The notes: generated from the sequence alone by a model not told the origin. Shown: positions 18,270-26,367, counted from the stretch's first letter. The stretch is 64,000 bases of DNA from Streptomyces sp. NBC_01478 (GCF_036227225.1 NZ_CP109444.1:2170001-2234000), one strand, 5' to 3'. A program made the numbers and translations.

Positions 18270-19493
18270 GTGACTTCCCCCACCCCCCACCTCAACTCCC
18301 CTTCCCCGGAACACCGTTCGGTGGTCGTCGTGGGCGCCGGTCCCGCCGGACTCACCATCGGCACCATCCTGCGCGCGGCCGGGCTCGACTGTCTGGTGCT
18401 GGAGACGGAGACCCGCGAGTTCATCGAGCAGCGTCCCCGGGCCGGGGTCATCGAGGAGTGGGCCGTCCGCGGGCTGGAGCAACGGGGCCTCGCCGTCAGC
18501 CTGTTGGAGCGGGCGCAGCGGCACACCCAGTGCGAGTTCCGCTTCGGGGGCCGGCAACATCGGCTGTCGTACACGGAGCTGACTGGTCATCACCACTACG
18601 TCTATCCGCAGCCGTTGCTCGTGACGGACCTGGTGCGGGAGTACGCGGACGTGCGGGGCGGCGCGATCCGCTTCGGTGTGCAGGACGTCGAGTTGCACGA
18701 CCTGGACACCGAGCGCCCGGCGGTCACGTACACCGACCCGGAGACCGGTCAACGGCGGCTCGTGCACTGCGACTTCGTGGCGGGCTGCGACGGTGCGCGC
18801 GGGGTGACCCGGGCCGCGCTGCCGCCGGAGCGGGTCCGAACAGCGCGGCACGACTACGGCATCGGGTGGCTCGCGCTGCTCGCACAGGCGCCGCCGTCCT
18901 CGGACTGCGTGGTGTTCGGTGTCCATCCGCGCGGCTTCGCCGGGCACATGGCGCGCAGCCCCGAGGTCACCCGCTACTACCTGGAGTGCCCGCCCGGCGA
19001 CGACCCCGACAACTGGCCGCACGAACGGGTCTGGGCCGAGCTCCAGCACCGGCTCGCCGCGACCGGCGCCCCACCGCTGACCGAGGGCCCGCTGATCGAG
19101 AAGCGCGTGCTCGACATGCACAACTACGTTGTCGAACCCATGGTGTTCGGCCGCCTCTACCTCGCCGGCGACGCGGCCCACCTCACCGCGCCGATCGCCG
19201 CGAAGGGCATGAACCTCGCCCTGCACGACGCCTTCCTGCTCGGTGACGCGCTCGTCGCGTACGCCACGAAGGGCGACTCGACGGGCCTGGGCGGCTATTC
19301 GAAGGCCTGCCTGGGCCGCGTGTGGGAGTACCAGGAGTTCTCCCAGTGGCTCTCCGAGGTGTACCACGGCGCCTCGTCCGGCGACCCGTACCGCGCGGGC
19401 ACCACCCTCGCCCGACTGCGCCGCGTCTTCGCATCCCCGTCCGCGGGGCTCGCGTTCGCGGAGTCGTACCTGGGCAAGGACCCGGTGGGCTGA
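18270..19493 (+). CDS. pobA: 4-hydroxybenzoate 3-monooxygenase (PobA)
   Basis: A 407-residue flavoprotein aromatic hydroxylase that converts 4-hydroxybenzoate to protocatechuate with NADPH and oxygen. The FAD dinucleotide motif VVVGAGPAGLTIG is at about 17-29. RPRAGVIEEW is at about 53-62, the middle DFVAGCDGARG motif follows, and the second FAD motif YLAGDAAHLTAPIAAKGMNLA lies near 295. Length and order fit PobA. GTG 18270 is preferred because a CATAAT -10-like hexamer (18258-18263) ends six bases before it, suggesting a leaderless mRNA; no ribosome site is visible. An upstream in-frame ATG at 18189 overlaps the terminator hairpin. Confidence 0.88.
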   Translation: MTSPTPHLNSPSPEHRSVVVVGAGPAGLTIGTILRAAGLDCLVLETETREFIEQRPRAGVIEEWAVRGLEQRGLAVSLLERAQRHTQCEFRFGGRQHRLSYTELTGHHHYVYPQPLLVTDLVREYADVRGGAIRFGVQDVELHDLDTERPAVTYTDPETGQRRLVHCDFVAGCDGARGVTRAALPPERVRTARHDYGIGWLALLAQAPPSSDCVVFGVHPRGFAGHMARSPEVTRYYLECPPGDDPDNWPHERVWAELQHRLAATGAPPLTEGPLIEKRVLDMHNYVVEPMVFGRLYLAGDAAHLTAPIAAKGMNLALHDAFLLGDALVAYATKGDSTGLGGYSKACLGRVWEYQEFSQWLSEVYHGASSGDPYRAGTTLARLRRVFASPSAGLAFAESYLGKDPVG

Positions 19494-19500
19494 CGATCCG

Positions 19501-19860
19501 TCAGTCGTGCGGCGGGCGGTCGGTGAGCCGGTGGTCCGCCACGTTCAACGCCTCGTCGACGAGCCGTCGTAGATGACCGTCGCTCAACGAGTAGATCACC
19601 CGGCGGCCCTCCTTGCGCGTGGTCACCAGACCGGCGAGACGCAGCCGCGCGAGGTGCTGGCTGACGGCGGGGCGGGCCGCGTCGCACGCCTCCGTGAGGG
19701 TGCTGACGTCCGACTCTCCCGATGTCAGCGCGTGCAAGAGGGTCAGGCGGGTGCGGTCGCCGAGGAGGGCCAGGAGTTCGGCGGCCAGCGCGAACTGTTC
19801 CTCGCCCGGGGTGCGCGGATGCGCACCGTGCGCAGGTGATAGGTGCATGCGTGCGCTCAT
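19501..19860 (-). CDS. ArsR-family metal-responsive repressor
   Basis: A 119-residue winged-helix repressor. It shows LLALLGDRTRLTLLHALTSGE and the recognition helix AARPAVSQHLARLRLAGLV, then the wing TTRKEGRRVIYSL. Histidine-rich ends (MHLSPAHGAH; LNVADHRLTDRPPHD) could bind zinc or a similar metal. ATG 19860 is favoured, although an upstream GTG at 19896 is possible. It is divergent from a CDF metal exporter, the usual arrangement in which the repressor controls the pump and itself. Confidence 0.87.
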   Translation of the reverse strand: MSARMHLSPAHGAHPRTPGEEQFALAAELLALLGDRTRLTLLHALTSGESDVSTLTEACDAARPAVSQHLARLRLAGLVTTRKEGRRVIYSLSDGHLRRLVDEALNVADHRLTDRPPHD

Positions 19861-19866
19861 ACGCAC
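19851..19866. promoter_or_regulatory. Candidate ArsR operator
   Basis: GTGCG-N6-CGCAC, a 16-bp inverted repeat, overlaps the repressor start codon and lies 54 bp before the CDF gene start. Position and symmetry fit an operator shared by both genes. Confidence 0.5.
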
Positions 19867-19919
19867 ATAATGGCTCCGTGGGCGCCCTACGTCCACCCGC
19901 GCGCCGGAAGGGGACGCAC

Positions 19920-20942
19920 ATGAGCGACGACCACCACCATCACCACCACACCCCCAAGGGTGTCCGCCACCGGCTCACCCACCTCCTCACCCCCCACTCC
20001 CACGAGACCGCCGACAAACTCGACTCCGCACTGGAGTCCTCGGCCCGCGGTATGCGCGCGCTCTGGGTCTCGCTCGCGGTGCTCGGGGTGACCGCGCTGG
20101 TGCAGGCGGTCGTGGTGGTGGCGTCCGGGTCGGTCGCGCTGCTCGGGGACACGGTGCACAACGCGGCGGACGCGCTGACCGCGGTACCGCTCGGCATCGC
20201 GTTCGTACTCGGCCGCCGGGCCGCCACCCGGCGCTTCACGTACGGCTACGGGCGCGCCGAGGACCTGGCCGGTATCGCGATCGTGCTGACGATCGCCGCG
20301 TCCGCCGCGTTCGCGGCCTGGGCGGCGGTGGACCGGCTGCTCGATCCGCGTCCCGTGACCCACGTCCCGGTGGTCGCCGTCGCGGCGCTCGCCGGGTTCG
20401 TGGGCAACGAGTGGGTGGCCCGGTACCGGATGCGGGTCGGCCGGGAGATCGGATCGGCCGCGCTGGTCGCCGACGGACTGCACGCCCGTACGGACGGGTT
20501 CACGTCGTTGGCCGTGCTCGTCGGGGCCGGCGGTTCGGCGCTGGGGTGGCAACTCGCCGACCCGATCGTGGGGTTGGCGATCACGGCCGCGATCGCGCTG
20601 GTACTGCGGGACGCGGCGCGCGAGGTGTTCCGGCGGGTGATGGACGCCGTCGATCCCGCACTCGTGGACCGCGCCGAGCATGCCGTGCGGGAGGTCGAAG
20701 GGGTGCGCGGGGTGGGCGAGTTGAGGCTGCGCTGGATCGGGCACCGGCTGCGCGCCGAGGTGGCGGTGGTCGTGGACGGGGAGGCGACGGTACGGCAGGC
20801 CCACGCCGTCGCCGTGGCGGCGGAACACGCGTTGCTGCACGCGGTGCCGCGGCTCACGGCGGCCCTGGTGCACGCGGATCCGGCGCCGGTGCCGGGCGAG
20901 GCGGATCCGCACGGGGAGTTGGCCCATCACAGCATGGCCTGA
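19920..20942 (+). CDS. Cation diffusion facilitator (zinc/cadmium-type exporter)
   Basis: A 340-residue CDF transporter that exchanges divalent metal for protons at the membrane. Six helices span about 40-220, and the metal-site motifs are visible: LLGDTVHNAADAL in helix 2 (HxxxD) and ALVADGLHARTDGFTSL in helix 5 (HxxxD). The C-terminal cytoplasmic domain begins near 225. The N terminus carries a natural run of six histidines (residues 5-10) that may collect metal. ATG 19920 has GGAAGGGG six bases upstream. It is divergent from the ArsR repressor. Confidence 0.9.
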   Translation: MSDDHHHHHHTPKGVRHRLTHLLTPHSHETADKLDSALESSARGMRALWVSLAVLGVTALVQAVVVVASGSVALLGDTVHNAADALTAVPLGIAFVLGRRAATRRFTYGYGRAEDLAGIAIVLTIAASAAFAAWAAVDRLLDPRPVTHVPVVAVAALAGFVGNEWVARYRMRVGREIGSAALVADGLHARTDGFTSLAVLVGAGGSALGWQLADPIVGLAITAAIALVLRDAAREVFRRVMDAVDPALVDRAEHAVREVEGVRGVGELRLRWIGHRLRAEVAVVVDGEATVRQAHAVAVAAEHALLHAVPRLTAALVHADPAPVPGEADPHGELAHHSMA

Positions 20943-20950
20943 GTTCAGGC

Positions 20951-21508
20951 TCAGGCGACCCCGAGACCTTCGAGCACGACCGCGCCCGGCAGTTCCGCGA
21001 ACGCCTTGCCCGGGACGAGGAGTTTGCCGCGCCGGCGTCCGCTGCCGACCAGGACGTACGGCAGGTCGACGACGGCCGAGTCCACCAACACCGGCCAGTC
21101 GGCGGGGAGTCCGACGGGGGTGATGCCGCCGTACTCCATGCCGCTCTCCCCCGTGGCCGTGTCCATCGACGCGAACGAGGCCTTGCGGGCGCCGAGTTGG
21201 CGGCGGACCACGCCGTTGACGTCGGCACGGGTGGTGGACAGGACCACGCAGGCGGCCAGCGTGGTCTCGCCGCCGCGCTTCCCCGCCACGACCACGCAGT
21301 TCGCGGACTGCTCCAGCAGTTCACGGCCGTAGTGCTCGACGAAGGTGGCGGTGTCGGCCCATTCGGGGTCGGTGTCGACGTAGAGGAACTGCTCGGCGGG
21401 GACGCTGCCGCGCCAGGCGCGCACGGCGTCGGCGACCGGGCGGGTCAGTTCGTCGAGGCGGTCGGGGGCGGGGGTGGCGTGGTCGAAGTGTCCGATGGGT
21501 GCGCGCAT
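20951..21508 (-). CDS. YbaK/ProX-type aminoacyl-tRNA deacylase
   Basis: A 185-residue protein of the YbaK/INS editing-domain family, which hydrolyses mis-charged tRNA such as Ala- or Cys-tRNA(Pro). Family features are the cofactor-like lysine (CVVVAGKRGG, about 72-81), LGARKASFAS and GMEYGGITPVGLP (about 122-134). It is a stand-alone trans-editing form by length. Its stop lies 8 bp from the stop of the convergent CDF gene. Confidence 0.87.
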   Translation of the reverse strand: MRAPIGHFDHATPAPDRLDELTRPVADAVRAWRGSVPAEQFLYVDTDPEWADTATFVEHYGRELLEQSANCVVVAGKRGGETTLAACVVLSTTRADVNGVVRRQLGARKASFASMDTATGESGMEYGGITPVGLPADWPVLVDSAVVDLPYVLVGSGRRRGKLLVPGKAFAELPGAVVLEGLGVA

Positions 21509-21539
21509 GACGGCACGCTAACAGTCGTACGGAGGCTGC

Positions 21540-22124
21540 TCACGGGGTGTCTCGGTGCACCGGCGGGACCGACACCGCCATCACCATCTCCATCGGTACC
21601 TCGCCCCGATTCCCGTATGTGTGCGGGGTGTTGGCCTCGAAGGTGGCGCTCGCGCCGGCCGGGACGAGGTGGTCCTCTCCGTCCACGGTGAGGGTCAGCT
21701 CGCCGGTGGTGACATGGACGAGTTCGACGGTGCCGGTGGGGTGGGGCTCGGAGGGGCTGCTCTCCCCCGGCATCAGCCGCCAGTCCCACATCTCCAGCGG
21801 TCCGGGGGCCTCGGTGCCGGCGAGGAGGCGGTTGTAGCTGCCGGCCTCGGTGTGCCAGAGCCGTACGGCGCGCTCGGCGGGGACGATACGGACCTTCGGG
21901 CCCTGTTCGTAGTCGAGCAGGGTGGTGATGCTGACACCGAGGGCGTCGCCGATCTTGACGATCGTCCCGATGCTCGGATTGGTGCGGGCCTGCTCGATCT
22001 GGATGAGCATGCCCCGGCTGACGGCGGCCCGGGCGGCGAGCACATCCAGGGTGAAGCCGCGCACCGTGCGCCAGTGCTTGACGTTGCGAGCCAGGGACTG
22101 GGTCAGCAGGTCGAGGTCCGACAC
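21540..22124 (-). CDS. XRE-family regulator with C-terminal cupin sensor
   Basis: A 194-residue repressor-type protein. The HTH_3 domain (about 8-65: FTLDVLAARAAVSRGMLIQIE, ARTNPSIGTIVKI) precedes a cupin (about 110-185: SEPHPTGTVELVHVTTGEL and NTPHTYGN) that should bind a small ligand. It is divergent from an EamA exporter. Repeated TTCA-N6-TGAA sites lie between the two genes, so it probably represses the exporter, and perhaps itself, until a metabolite binds the cupin. Confidence 0.88.
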   Translation of the reverse strand: MSDLDLLTQSLARNVKHWRTVRGFTLDVLAARAAVSRGMLIQIEQARTNPSIGTIVKIGDALGVSITTLLDYEQGPKVRIVPAERAVRLWHTEAGSYNRLLAGTEAPGPLEMWDWRLMPGESSPSEPHPTGTVELVHVTTGELTLTVDGEDHLVPAGASATFEANTPHTYGNRGEVPMEMVMAVSVPPVHRDTP

Positions 22125-22143
22125 GTTCCGTCCATACCTTCAG

Positions 22144-22216
22144 TTCAATATTGTGAATGACAGGGTTCAGTACAGTGAACTACGGTGTGGTGCACCCGAT
22201 TGTTCACCGAACTGTA
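22144..22216. promoter_or_regulatory. Repeated TTCA-N6-TGAA operator sites
   Basis: TTCA-N6-TGAA occurs at 22144-22157 and 22166-22179, exactly 22 bp apart (about two helical turns). A third, imperfect copy TTCA-N6-TGTA is at 22203-22216. All lie in the 106-bp divergent gap between the XRE-cupin gene and the EamA transporter. The spacing suggests dimers binding on one DNA face. Confidence 0.65.
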
Positions 22217-22230
22217 CTGCGAGGCACCCC

Positions 22231-23088
22231 GTGACAGCATTCTTCGCCCTGGCCACCAGCCTCCTGTGGGGGCTGGCCGACTTCGGCGGCGGCCTGCTGA
22301 CCCGGCGGACCCCGGCGCTGACGGTGGTCGTGGTCTCGCAGGGGATCGCGGCGGCCGTGCTCGGCGCGGTCGTGGTGGCCACCGGGGGCTGGAGCGAGGC
22401 CGGACCCCGGCTGTGGTTCGCGTTCGCTGCGGGGCTGGTGGGGCCGGTCGCCCTCCTCTCCTTCTACAAGGCGCTCGCGCTCGGCCCGATGGGCGTCGTC
22501 TCGCCGCTCGCGACACTGAGCGTGGCCGTACCGGTCGGCGTGGGGCTCTTCCTCGGGGAGCGGCCCGGCCTGTTGCAGGTGGCGGGGATCGCGGTCGCCG
22601 TCACCGGGGTCGTCCTCGCGGGCGGTCCGCAGTTGCGGGGAGCGCCCGTGCAGCGTCAGGCCATCCTGCTGACGCTGATCGCCGCGCTCGGCTTCGGCAC
22701 GGTGTTCGCGTTGATCGCGGAGGCGTCCAGCAGCGTGACCGGCCTCTTCCTCGCGCTGTTCGTCCAGCGCCTGACGAACGTGGCCACGGGGGGCGCCGCG
22801 CTCTACGTCTCCGTACGGCGGGGCGGGGCGGCGCTTCCGGAGGGCGGGTTCCCCTGGGGCTCGCTGCCGGCGCTGGCCTTTGTGGGACTGGCCGATGTGG
22901 CGGCCAACGGAACGTACTCGGTCGCCGCGCAGCACGGTCCGGTGACGGTGGCGGCGGTCCTCGCGTCCCTGTACCCGGTGGTGACCTCACTGGCCGCGCG
23001 CGGATTCCTGAGCGAGCGGCTACGGATGATCCAGGCGGCGGGGGCGGGGCTCGCACTGGTGGGGACGTTGTTGCTGGCGACGGGGTGA
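22231..23088 (+). CDS. EamA/DMT-family transporter
   Basis: A 285-residue inner-membrane protein with ten predicted helices in two EamA halves (first half about 1-130 with YKALALGPMGVVSPLATL; second half about 140-285 with GPVTVAAVLASLYPVVTSL). Such drug/metabolite exporters move amino acids or other small metabolites out of the cell. GTG 22231 has GAGG six bases upstream and is the start that fits the first helix. The neighbouring XRE-cupin protein and the shared operator suggest inducible expression. Confidence 0.87.
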   Translation: MTAFFALATSLLWGLADFGGGLLTRRTPALTVVVVSQGIAAAVLGAVVVATGGWSEAGPRLWFAFAAGLVGPVALLSFYKALALGPMGVVSPLATLSVAVPVGVGLFLGERPGLLQVAGIAVAVTGVVLAGGPQLRGAPVQRQAILLTLIAALGFGTVFALIAEASSSVTGLFLALFVQRLTNVATGGAALYVSVRRGGAALPEGGFPWGSLPALAFVGLADVAANGTYSVAAQHGPVTVAAVLASLYPVVTSLAARGFLSERLRMIQAAGAGLALVGTLLLATG

Positions 23089-23091
23089 GGG

Positions 23092-23380
23092 TCGGGGTTG
23101 GGCGGGGGGGAGGGAGTCGGGGGCGGAGGCCGGGGCCGGAGGCCAGAGGCCCGAGACCGAGGGCCGGAGGCCAGAGGCCCGGGGCGGGCGGCCGAGGCCG
23201 GAGGCCCGAGACCAGGTCGGGGCCCGAGACCGAAGACCAGATCGGAGCTCGGGGCCGAAGGCCGGGGCGGGCGGCCGGGGGCGGAGGCCAGAGGCGGAGG
23301 CCAGAGACCGAGGGCCGGGTCGAGGCCCGAGACCGAAGGCCAGAGACCGAAGACCAGGTCGGGGCCCGGGGCCGAAGGCC
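23092..23380. repeat. Degenerate GC-rich repeat tract leading into the minisatellite
   Basis: This 290-bp stretch after the EamA stop consists of imperfect copies of GGCCGGAGGCC / GAGACCGAGGGCC-type units, with strong purine bias on the + strand. Its first 35 bases hold several G runs (GGGG, GGG, GGGGGGG, GGG, GGGGG) that could form a quadruplex. Long open frames cross it in several phases only because stop codons are absent from such sequence. No gene is supported. Confidence 0.75.
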
Positions 23381-23938
23381 GGCCCGGGGCCGAAGGCCGA
23401 CCCGGGGCCGAAGGCCGACCCGGGGCCGAAGGCCGACCCGGGGCCGAAGGCCGACCCGGGGCCGAAGGCCGACCCGGGGCCGAAGGCCGACCCGGGGCCG
23501 AAGGCCGACCCGGGGCCGAAGGCCGACCCGGGGCCGAAGGCCGACCCGGGGCCGAAGGCCGACCCGGGGCCGAAGGCCGACCCGGGGCCGAAGGCCGACC
23601 CGGGGCCGAAGGCCGACCCGGGGCCGAAGGCCGACCCGGGGCCGAAGGCCGACCCGGGGCCGAAGGCCGACCCGGGGCCGAAGGCCGACCCGGGGCCGAA
23701 GGCCGACCCGGGGCCGAAGGCCGACCCGGGGCCGAAGGCCGACCCGGGGCCGAAGGCCGACCCGGGGCCGAAGGCCGACCCGGGGCCGAAGGCCGACCCG
23801 GGGCCGAAGGCCGACCCGGGGCCGAAGGCCGACCCGGGGCCGAAGGCCGACCCGGGGCCGAAGGCCGACCCGGGGCCGAAGGCCGACCCGGGGCCGAAGG
23901 CCGACCCGGGGCCGAAGGCCGACCCGGGGCCGAAGGCC
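23381..23938. repeat. Minisatellite, 31 tandem copies of an 18-bp unit
   Basis: The unit GACCCGGGGCCGAAGGCC repeats 31 times without a gap. The first copy differs by one base (GG for GA) and the rest look identical. Each unit carries GGCC-GAA-GGCC, which can fold as a small hairpin on either strand, and a CCCGGG palindrome. Because 18 is a multiple of three, every frame stays open, producing spurious repeat-only translations (FGPGSA, VGLRPR, GAEGRP). It sits between the EamA stop and the stop of the convergent acetyltransferase. The region 23939-24009 holds nothing else of note. Confidence 0.95.
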
Positions 23939-24009
23939 GAAAGTCGGAGACCGTGGGTCATGGGCGGGGCCCGGAAGCCGGACGCCGGGGACAGGCATCA
24001 GAAGCCGGT

Positions 24010-24840
24010 TCAGGCTTCCGCGTCGAGTTCCGCGAGGTGCGCGATCGTGTTCTCGTCGAGTTCGGCGAGCCGTGCCGCGCCCGCCTCGTCGAGGTCAGCG
24101 AGTGCCCGTAGTTGATCCGGGGTCACATCCGCGGGGATCGGCACCGGTGCCGGCGTCCGGAGCGGCGGCTGCCAGCCCTCCTTCGGCGTCCAGCGGCGTA
24201 CGACCCGAGCGGGCGCCCCCGCCACCACGGCGTGGTCGGGCACCGTGCCGCGCACCACCGCACCCGCCGCCACCACCACGTTCCGGCCGATCCGCGCGCC
24301 CGGCAGGATCACCGCGCCGGTGCCGATCCAGCAGCCGGGGCCGATCTCGACGGGTTCCATGCGGGGCCACTGCTTGCCGATGGGCTCGTGCGGGTCGTCG
24401 TAGGAATGGTTCGTGGACGTGACGTAGACGTACGGGCCGAAGTAGCAGTCGCTGCCGATGGTGACCGTCGTGTCGGCGATGACATGGCTGCCGCGACCGA
24501 GGACGACGCCGTCGCCCAGACGCAGGATGGGATCGGGACCGAGGTCGAGGTCCGGCATCAGGCCCGCGGTGAGAGTGACCTGTTCGCCGACGATGCAGTG
24601 GGCGCCGAGGTGGATCCACGGTTCGCCGAAGACGGTGCCCAGCGGGAAGGCGAGCCGGGTGGCTTCGCCGATCGAGCCGAAGTGGAAGCGGCCGGGGTTC
24701 TCGGCCGTCACCGAGCCCGTGCGCTGCACCCAGGCCCAGCCCGCGTGGACGGCGCGCTGCGCGAGGTGGCGCCGCCATTTTGAGAACGTGTTCTTGCGCT
24801 TGGGCACCCGGCCACGGTACTCAGCGGGAGCCTGGGCCAT
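24010..24840 (-). CDS. Left-handed beta-helix acyltransferase (LbetaH, hexapeptide repeats)
   Basis: A 276-residue protein of the maltose/galactoside O-acetyltransferase-like group. Hexapeptide repeats run from about 75 to 215 (HLGAHCIVGEQVTL, VVLGRGSHVIADTTVTIG, CWIGTGAVILPGARIG, VVVAAGAVVRG). A loop holding the likely catalytic histidine is seen in TSTNHSYDDPHEPIG (about 142-156). Acetyl-CoA would be the donor; the acceptor is unknown. The last 45 residues are an added helical tail rich in Leu-Asp-Glu. The ATG 24840 ribosome site is poor, and GTG 24807 (residue 12) is a plausible alternative start. Confidence 0.82.
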   Translation of the reverse strand: MAQAPAEYRGRVPKRKNTFSKWRRHLAQRAVHAGWAWVQRTGSVTAENPGRFHFGSIGEATRLAFPLGTVFGEPWIHLGAHCIVGEQVTLTAGLMPDLDLGPDPILRLGDGVVLGRGSHVIADTTVTIGSDCYFGPYVYVTSTNHSYDDPHEPIGKQWPRMEPVEIGPGCWIGTGAVILPGARIGRNVVVAAGAVVRGTVPDHAVVAGAPARVVRRWTPKEGWQPPLRTPAPVPIPADVTPDQLRALADLDEAGAARLAELDENTIAHLAELDAEA

Positions 24841-24914
24841 GAGGTCCGGCCGCTGTGATCTTCGCCCTACCCGTGTCGTACCGTGCGGGTGTCTTCGACG
24901 ATCGGGAGGGTCTT

Positions 24915-25442
24915 ATGACGCACAGGGCGTTGATCGTGGGTATTGGTGGCCGGGAGCCGAAGGTCGACGAGTCGGCGTTCGTGGCTCCTACGGCGTCCGT
25001 GATCGGGGATGTGACGCTGTCCGCCGGGGCGAGTGTCTGGTACGGCGCGGTGGTGCGGGGCGATGTCGAGCGGATCTCCGTCGGGGCGCACAGCAACATC
25101 CAGGACAACTGCACGCTGCATGCCGATCCGGGGTTTCCGGTGAGTGTGGGTGAGCGGGTTTCCGTCGGGCACAACGCGGTGGTGCATGGGGCGACCGTTG
25201 AGGACGACTGTCTGATCGGGATGGGGGCGACGGTGCTCAACGGGGCGGTGATCGGGGCGGGTTCGCTGGTTGCCGCGCAGGCGTTGGTGCCGCAGGGGAT
25301 GGTTGTGCCGCCGGGGTCACTGGTCGCCGGGGTGCCTGCGAAGGTGCGGCGCGAGCTGAGCGGGGAGGAGCGGGAGGGGTTGACCCTCAACGGGACCATG
25401 TATGCGGAGTTGGCCAAGGCGCATCGCGAAGTGCATCCGTAG
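24915..25442 (+). CDS. Gamma-carbonic-anhydrase family protein
   Basis: A 175-residue trimeric left-handed beta-helix protein of the gamma-CA/PaaY/YrdA family. The conserved pattern is present: WYGAVVRGDVERISVGAHSNIQDNCTLHAD (about 43-72), then VSVGHNAVVHG, with metal-ligand histidines in the LHAD and GHNAVVHG segments. These enzymes may hydrate CO2 or hydrolyse thioesters, and many are of unproven activity. ATG 24915 follows GGGAGG. Third codon positions here include more G/T than in neighbouring genes, a mild compositional oddity. Confidence 0.87.
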   Translation: MTHRALIVGIGGREPKVDESAFVAPTASVIGDVTLSAGASVWYGAVVRGDVERISVGAHSNIQDNCTLHADPGFPVSVGERVSVGHNAVVHGATVEDDCLIGMGATVLNGAVIGAGSLVAAQALVPQGMVVPPGSLVAGVPAKVRRELSGEEREGLTLNGTMYAELAKAHREVHP

Positions 25443-25464
25443 ACCGGCCGGCGGGTGCGGGTTG

Positions 25465-25497
25465 TGTGTGGCTGGTCGCGCCGTTCCCCGCGCCCCT
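25465..25497 (-). repeat. Streptomyces-type intergenic repeat, partial copy 2
   Basis: Read on the minus strand this is GGGGCGCGGGGAACGGCGCG followed by ACCAGCCAC, matching the core of the element at 10532-10675 with one central change. It lies between the stops of the convergent gamma-CA and DedA genes. Confidence 0.65.
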
Positions 25498-25500
25498 TCG

Positions 25501-26145
25501 TCAGTCGGCGGCGTTTGCCGGTTCGGGTTCCTTTTTCGCTGCTGTCATCTTCTGGGCCTTGCGGCGGACGATCAGCATGGAAGCCAGGCCCACCAGTACC
25601 GCCGCCGCCAGGCCGAAGTACGAGAAGCGCTTGAGCCAGTCCTCGGCGACGATTCCCACGTAGTAGACGACCGCCGTGGTGCCGCCGGCCCAGATGATGC
25701 CGCCGAGGACGTTGGCGATCAGGAACTTCCAGTAGGGCATGCGGAGTACGCCCGCGAGGGGGCCGGCGAAGATGCGGAGCAGGGCGATGAAGCGGCCGAA
25801 GAAGACGGCCCACATGCCCCACTTCTCGAAGGACCGTTCCGCGGTGGCGACATGGCCTTCGCTGAAGTGCTTGGGGAACTTGTTCGCCAGCCAGGCGAGG
25901 AGGGGGCGTCCGCCCTTGCGGCCGATCGCGTAGCCGATGGAGTCGCCGATCACGGCACCGAGGCTGGCGCAGGCGCCGAGGACGATCGGGTTGATGCCGG
26001 AGTGCTGGGAGGAGAGCAGGGCCGCCGAGACCAGGACGATCTCGCCCGGCAGCGGGATGCCCAGGCTCTCCACCCCGATGACGAGTGCCACCACGGCGTA
26101 GACGGCCACCGCCGGAACCGAGTCGAGCCATTCCTGGACGTGCAA
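25501..26145 (-). CDS. DedA-family membrane protein
   Basis: About 214 residues with several hydrophobic helices. The DedA/SNARE-associated pattern is present: PLPGEIVLVSAALL, IGDSIGYAIGRKGGRPLL, then FFGRFIALLRIFAGPLAGVLRMPY. Family members act in lipid scrambling and envelope homeostasis. TTG 26145 is chosen because GGGAGGA lies six bases upstream and the first helix starts soon after. A GTG at 26208 in the same frame would add 21 hydrophilic residues but has a weak ribosome site. The C terminus is charged (KKEPEPAN). Confidence 0.85.
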   Translation of the reverse strand: MHVQEWLDSVPAVAVYAVVALVIGVESLGIPLPGEIVLVSAALLSSQHSGINPIVLGACASLGAVIGDSIGYAIGRKGGRPLLAWLANKFPKHFSEGHVATAERSFEKWGMWAVFFGRFIALLRIFAGPLAGVLRMPYWKFLIANVLGGIIWAGGTTAVVYYVGIVAEDWLKRFSYFGLAAAVLVGLASMLIVRRKAQKMTAAKKEPEPANAAD

Positions 26146-26322
26146 CGCCGGTCCTCCCGGATTCGCGGACTGCCTGTCGTGCCGGCATGCGCCGCACAAC
26201 AGGCGCACTCCGGAAGCCTACCGCCCGGCTCAGGACGGCAGCGCCCCTCGGTCGGCCGCGCATCGGAACCGGTCCGTTACCTGCCAGGCGGACCGAAAAG
26301 GCATCGACTACCCGCGATTCAC

Positions 26323-26341
26323 TTAGAGTAGCCTTGCCTAA
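26323..26341. promoter_or_regulatory. Iron box 1 (DmdR/IdeR-type)
   Basis: TTAGAGTAGCCTTGCCTAA closely matches the actinobacterial iron-box consensus (TTAGGTTAGGCTCACCTAA) and is nearly palindromic. It lies 26 bp before the ABC-transporter operon, which should therefore be repressed when iron is plentiful. Confidence 0.88.
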
Positions 26342-26367
26342 GTTGGCCGGTTTCCGGAGGGTGGCTG

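Noticed and set aside
19932..19949. Hexahistidine run suggesting vector or tag contamination
   Set aside because: It uses mixed CAC/CAT codons, sits in a complete CDF gene with a natural ribosome site, and histidine-rich N termini are usual in this family.
22185..24422. A 745-residue open frame and several 300-460-residue frames made of GRRPTR, VGLRPR, FGPGSA or GAEGRP repeats
   Set aside because: They are translations of the 18-bp DNA repeat, which has no stop codon in any frame. They lack ribosome sites and run through the real EamA and acetyltransferase genes.
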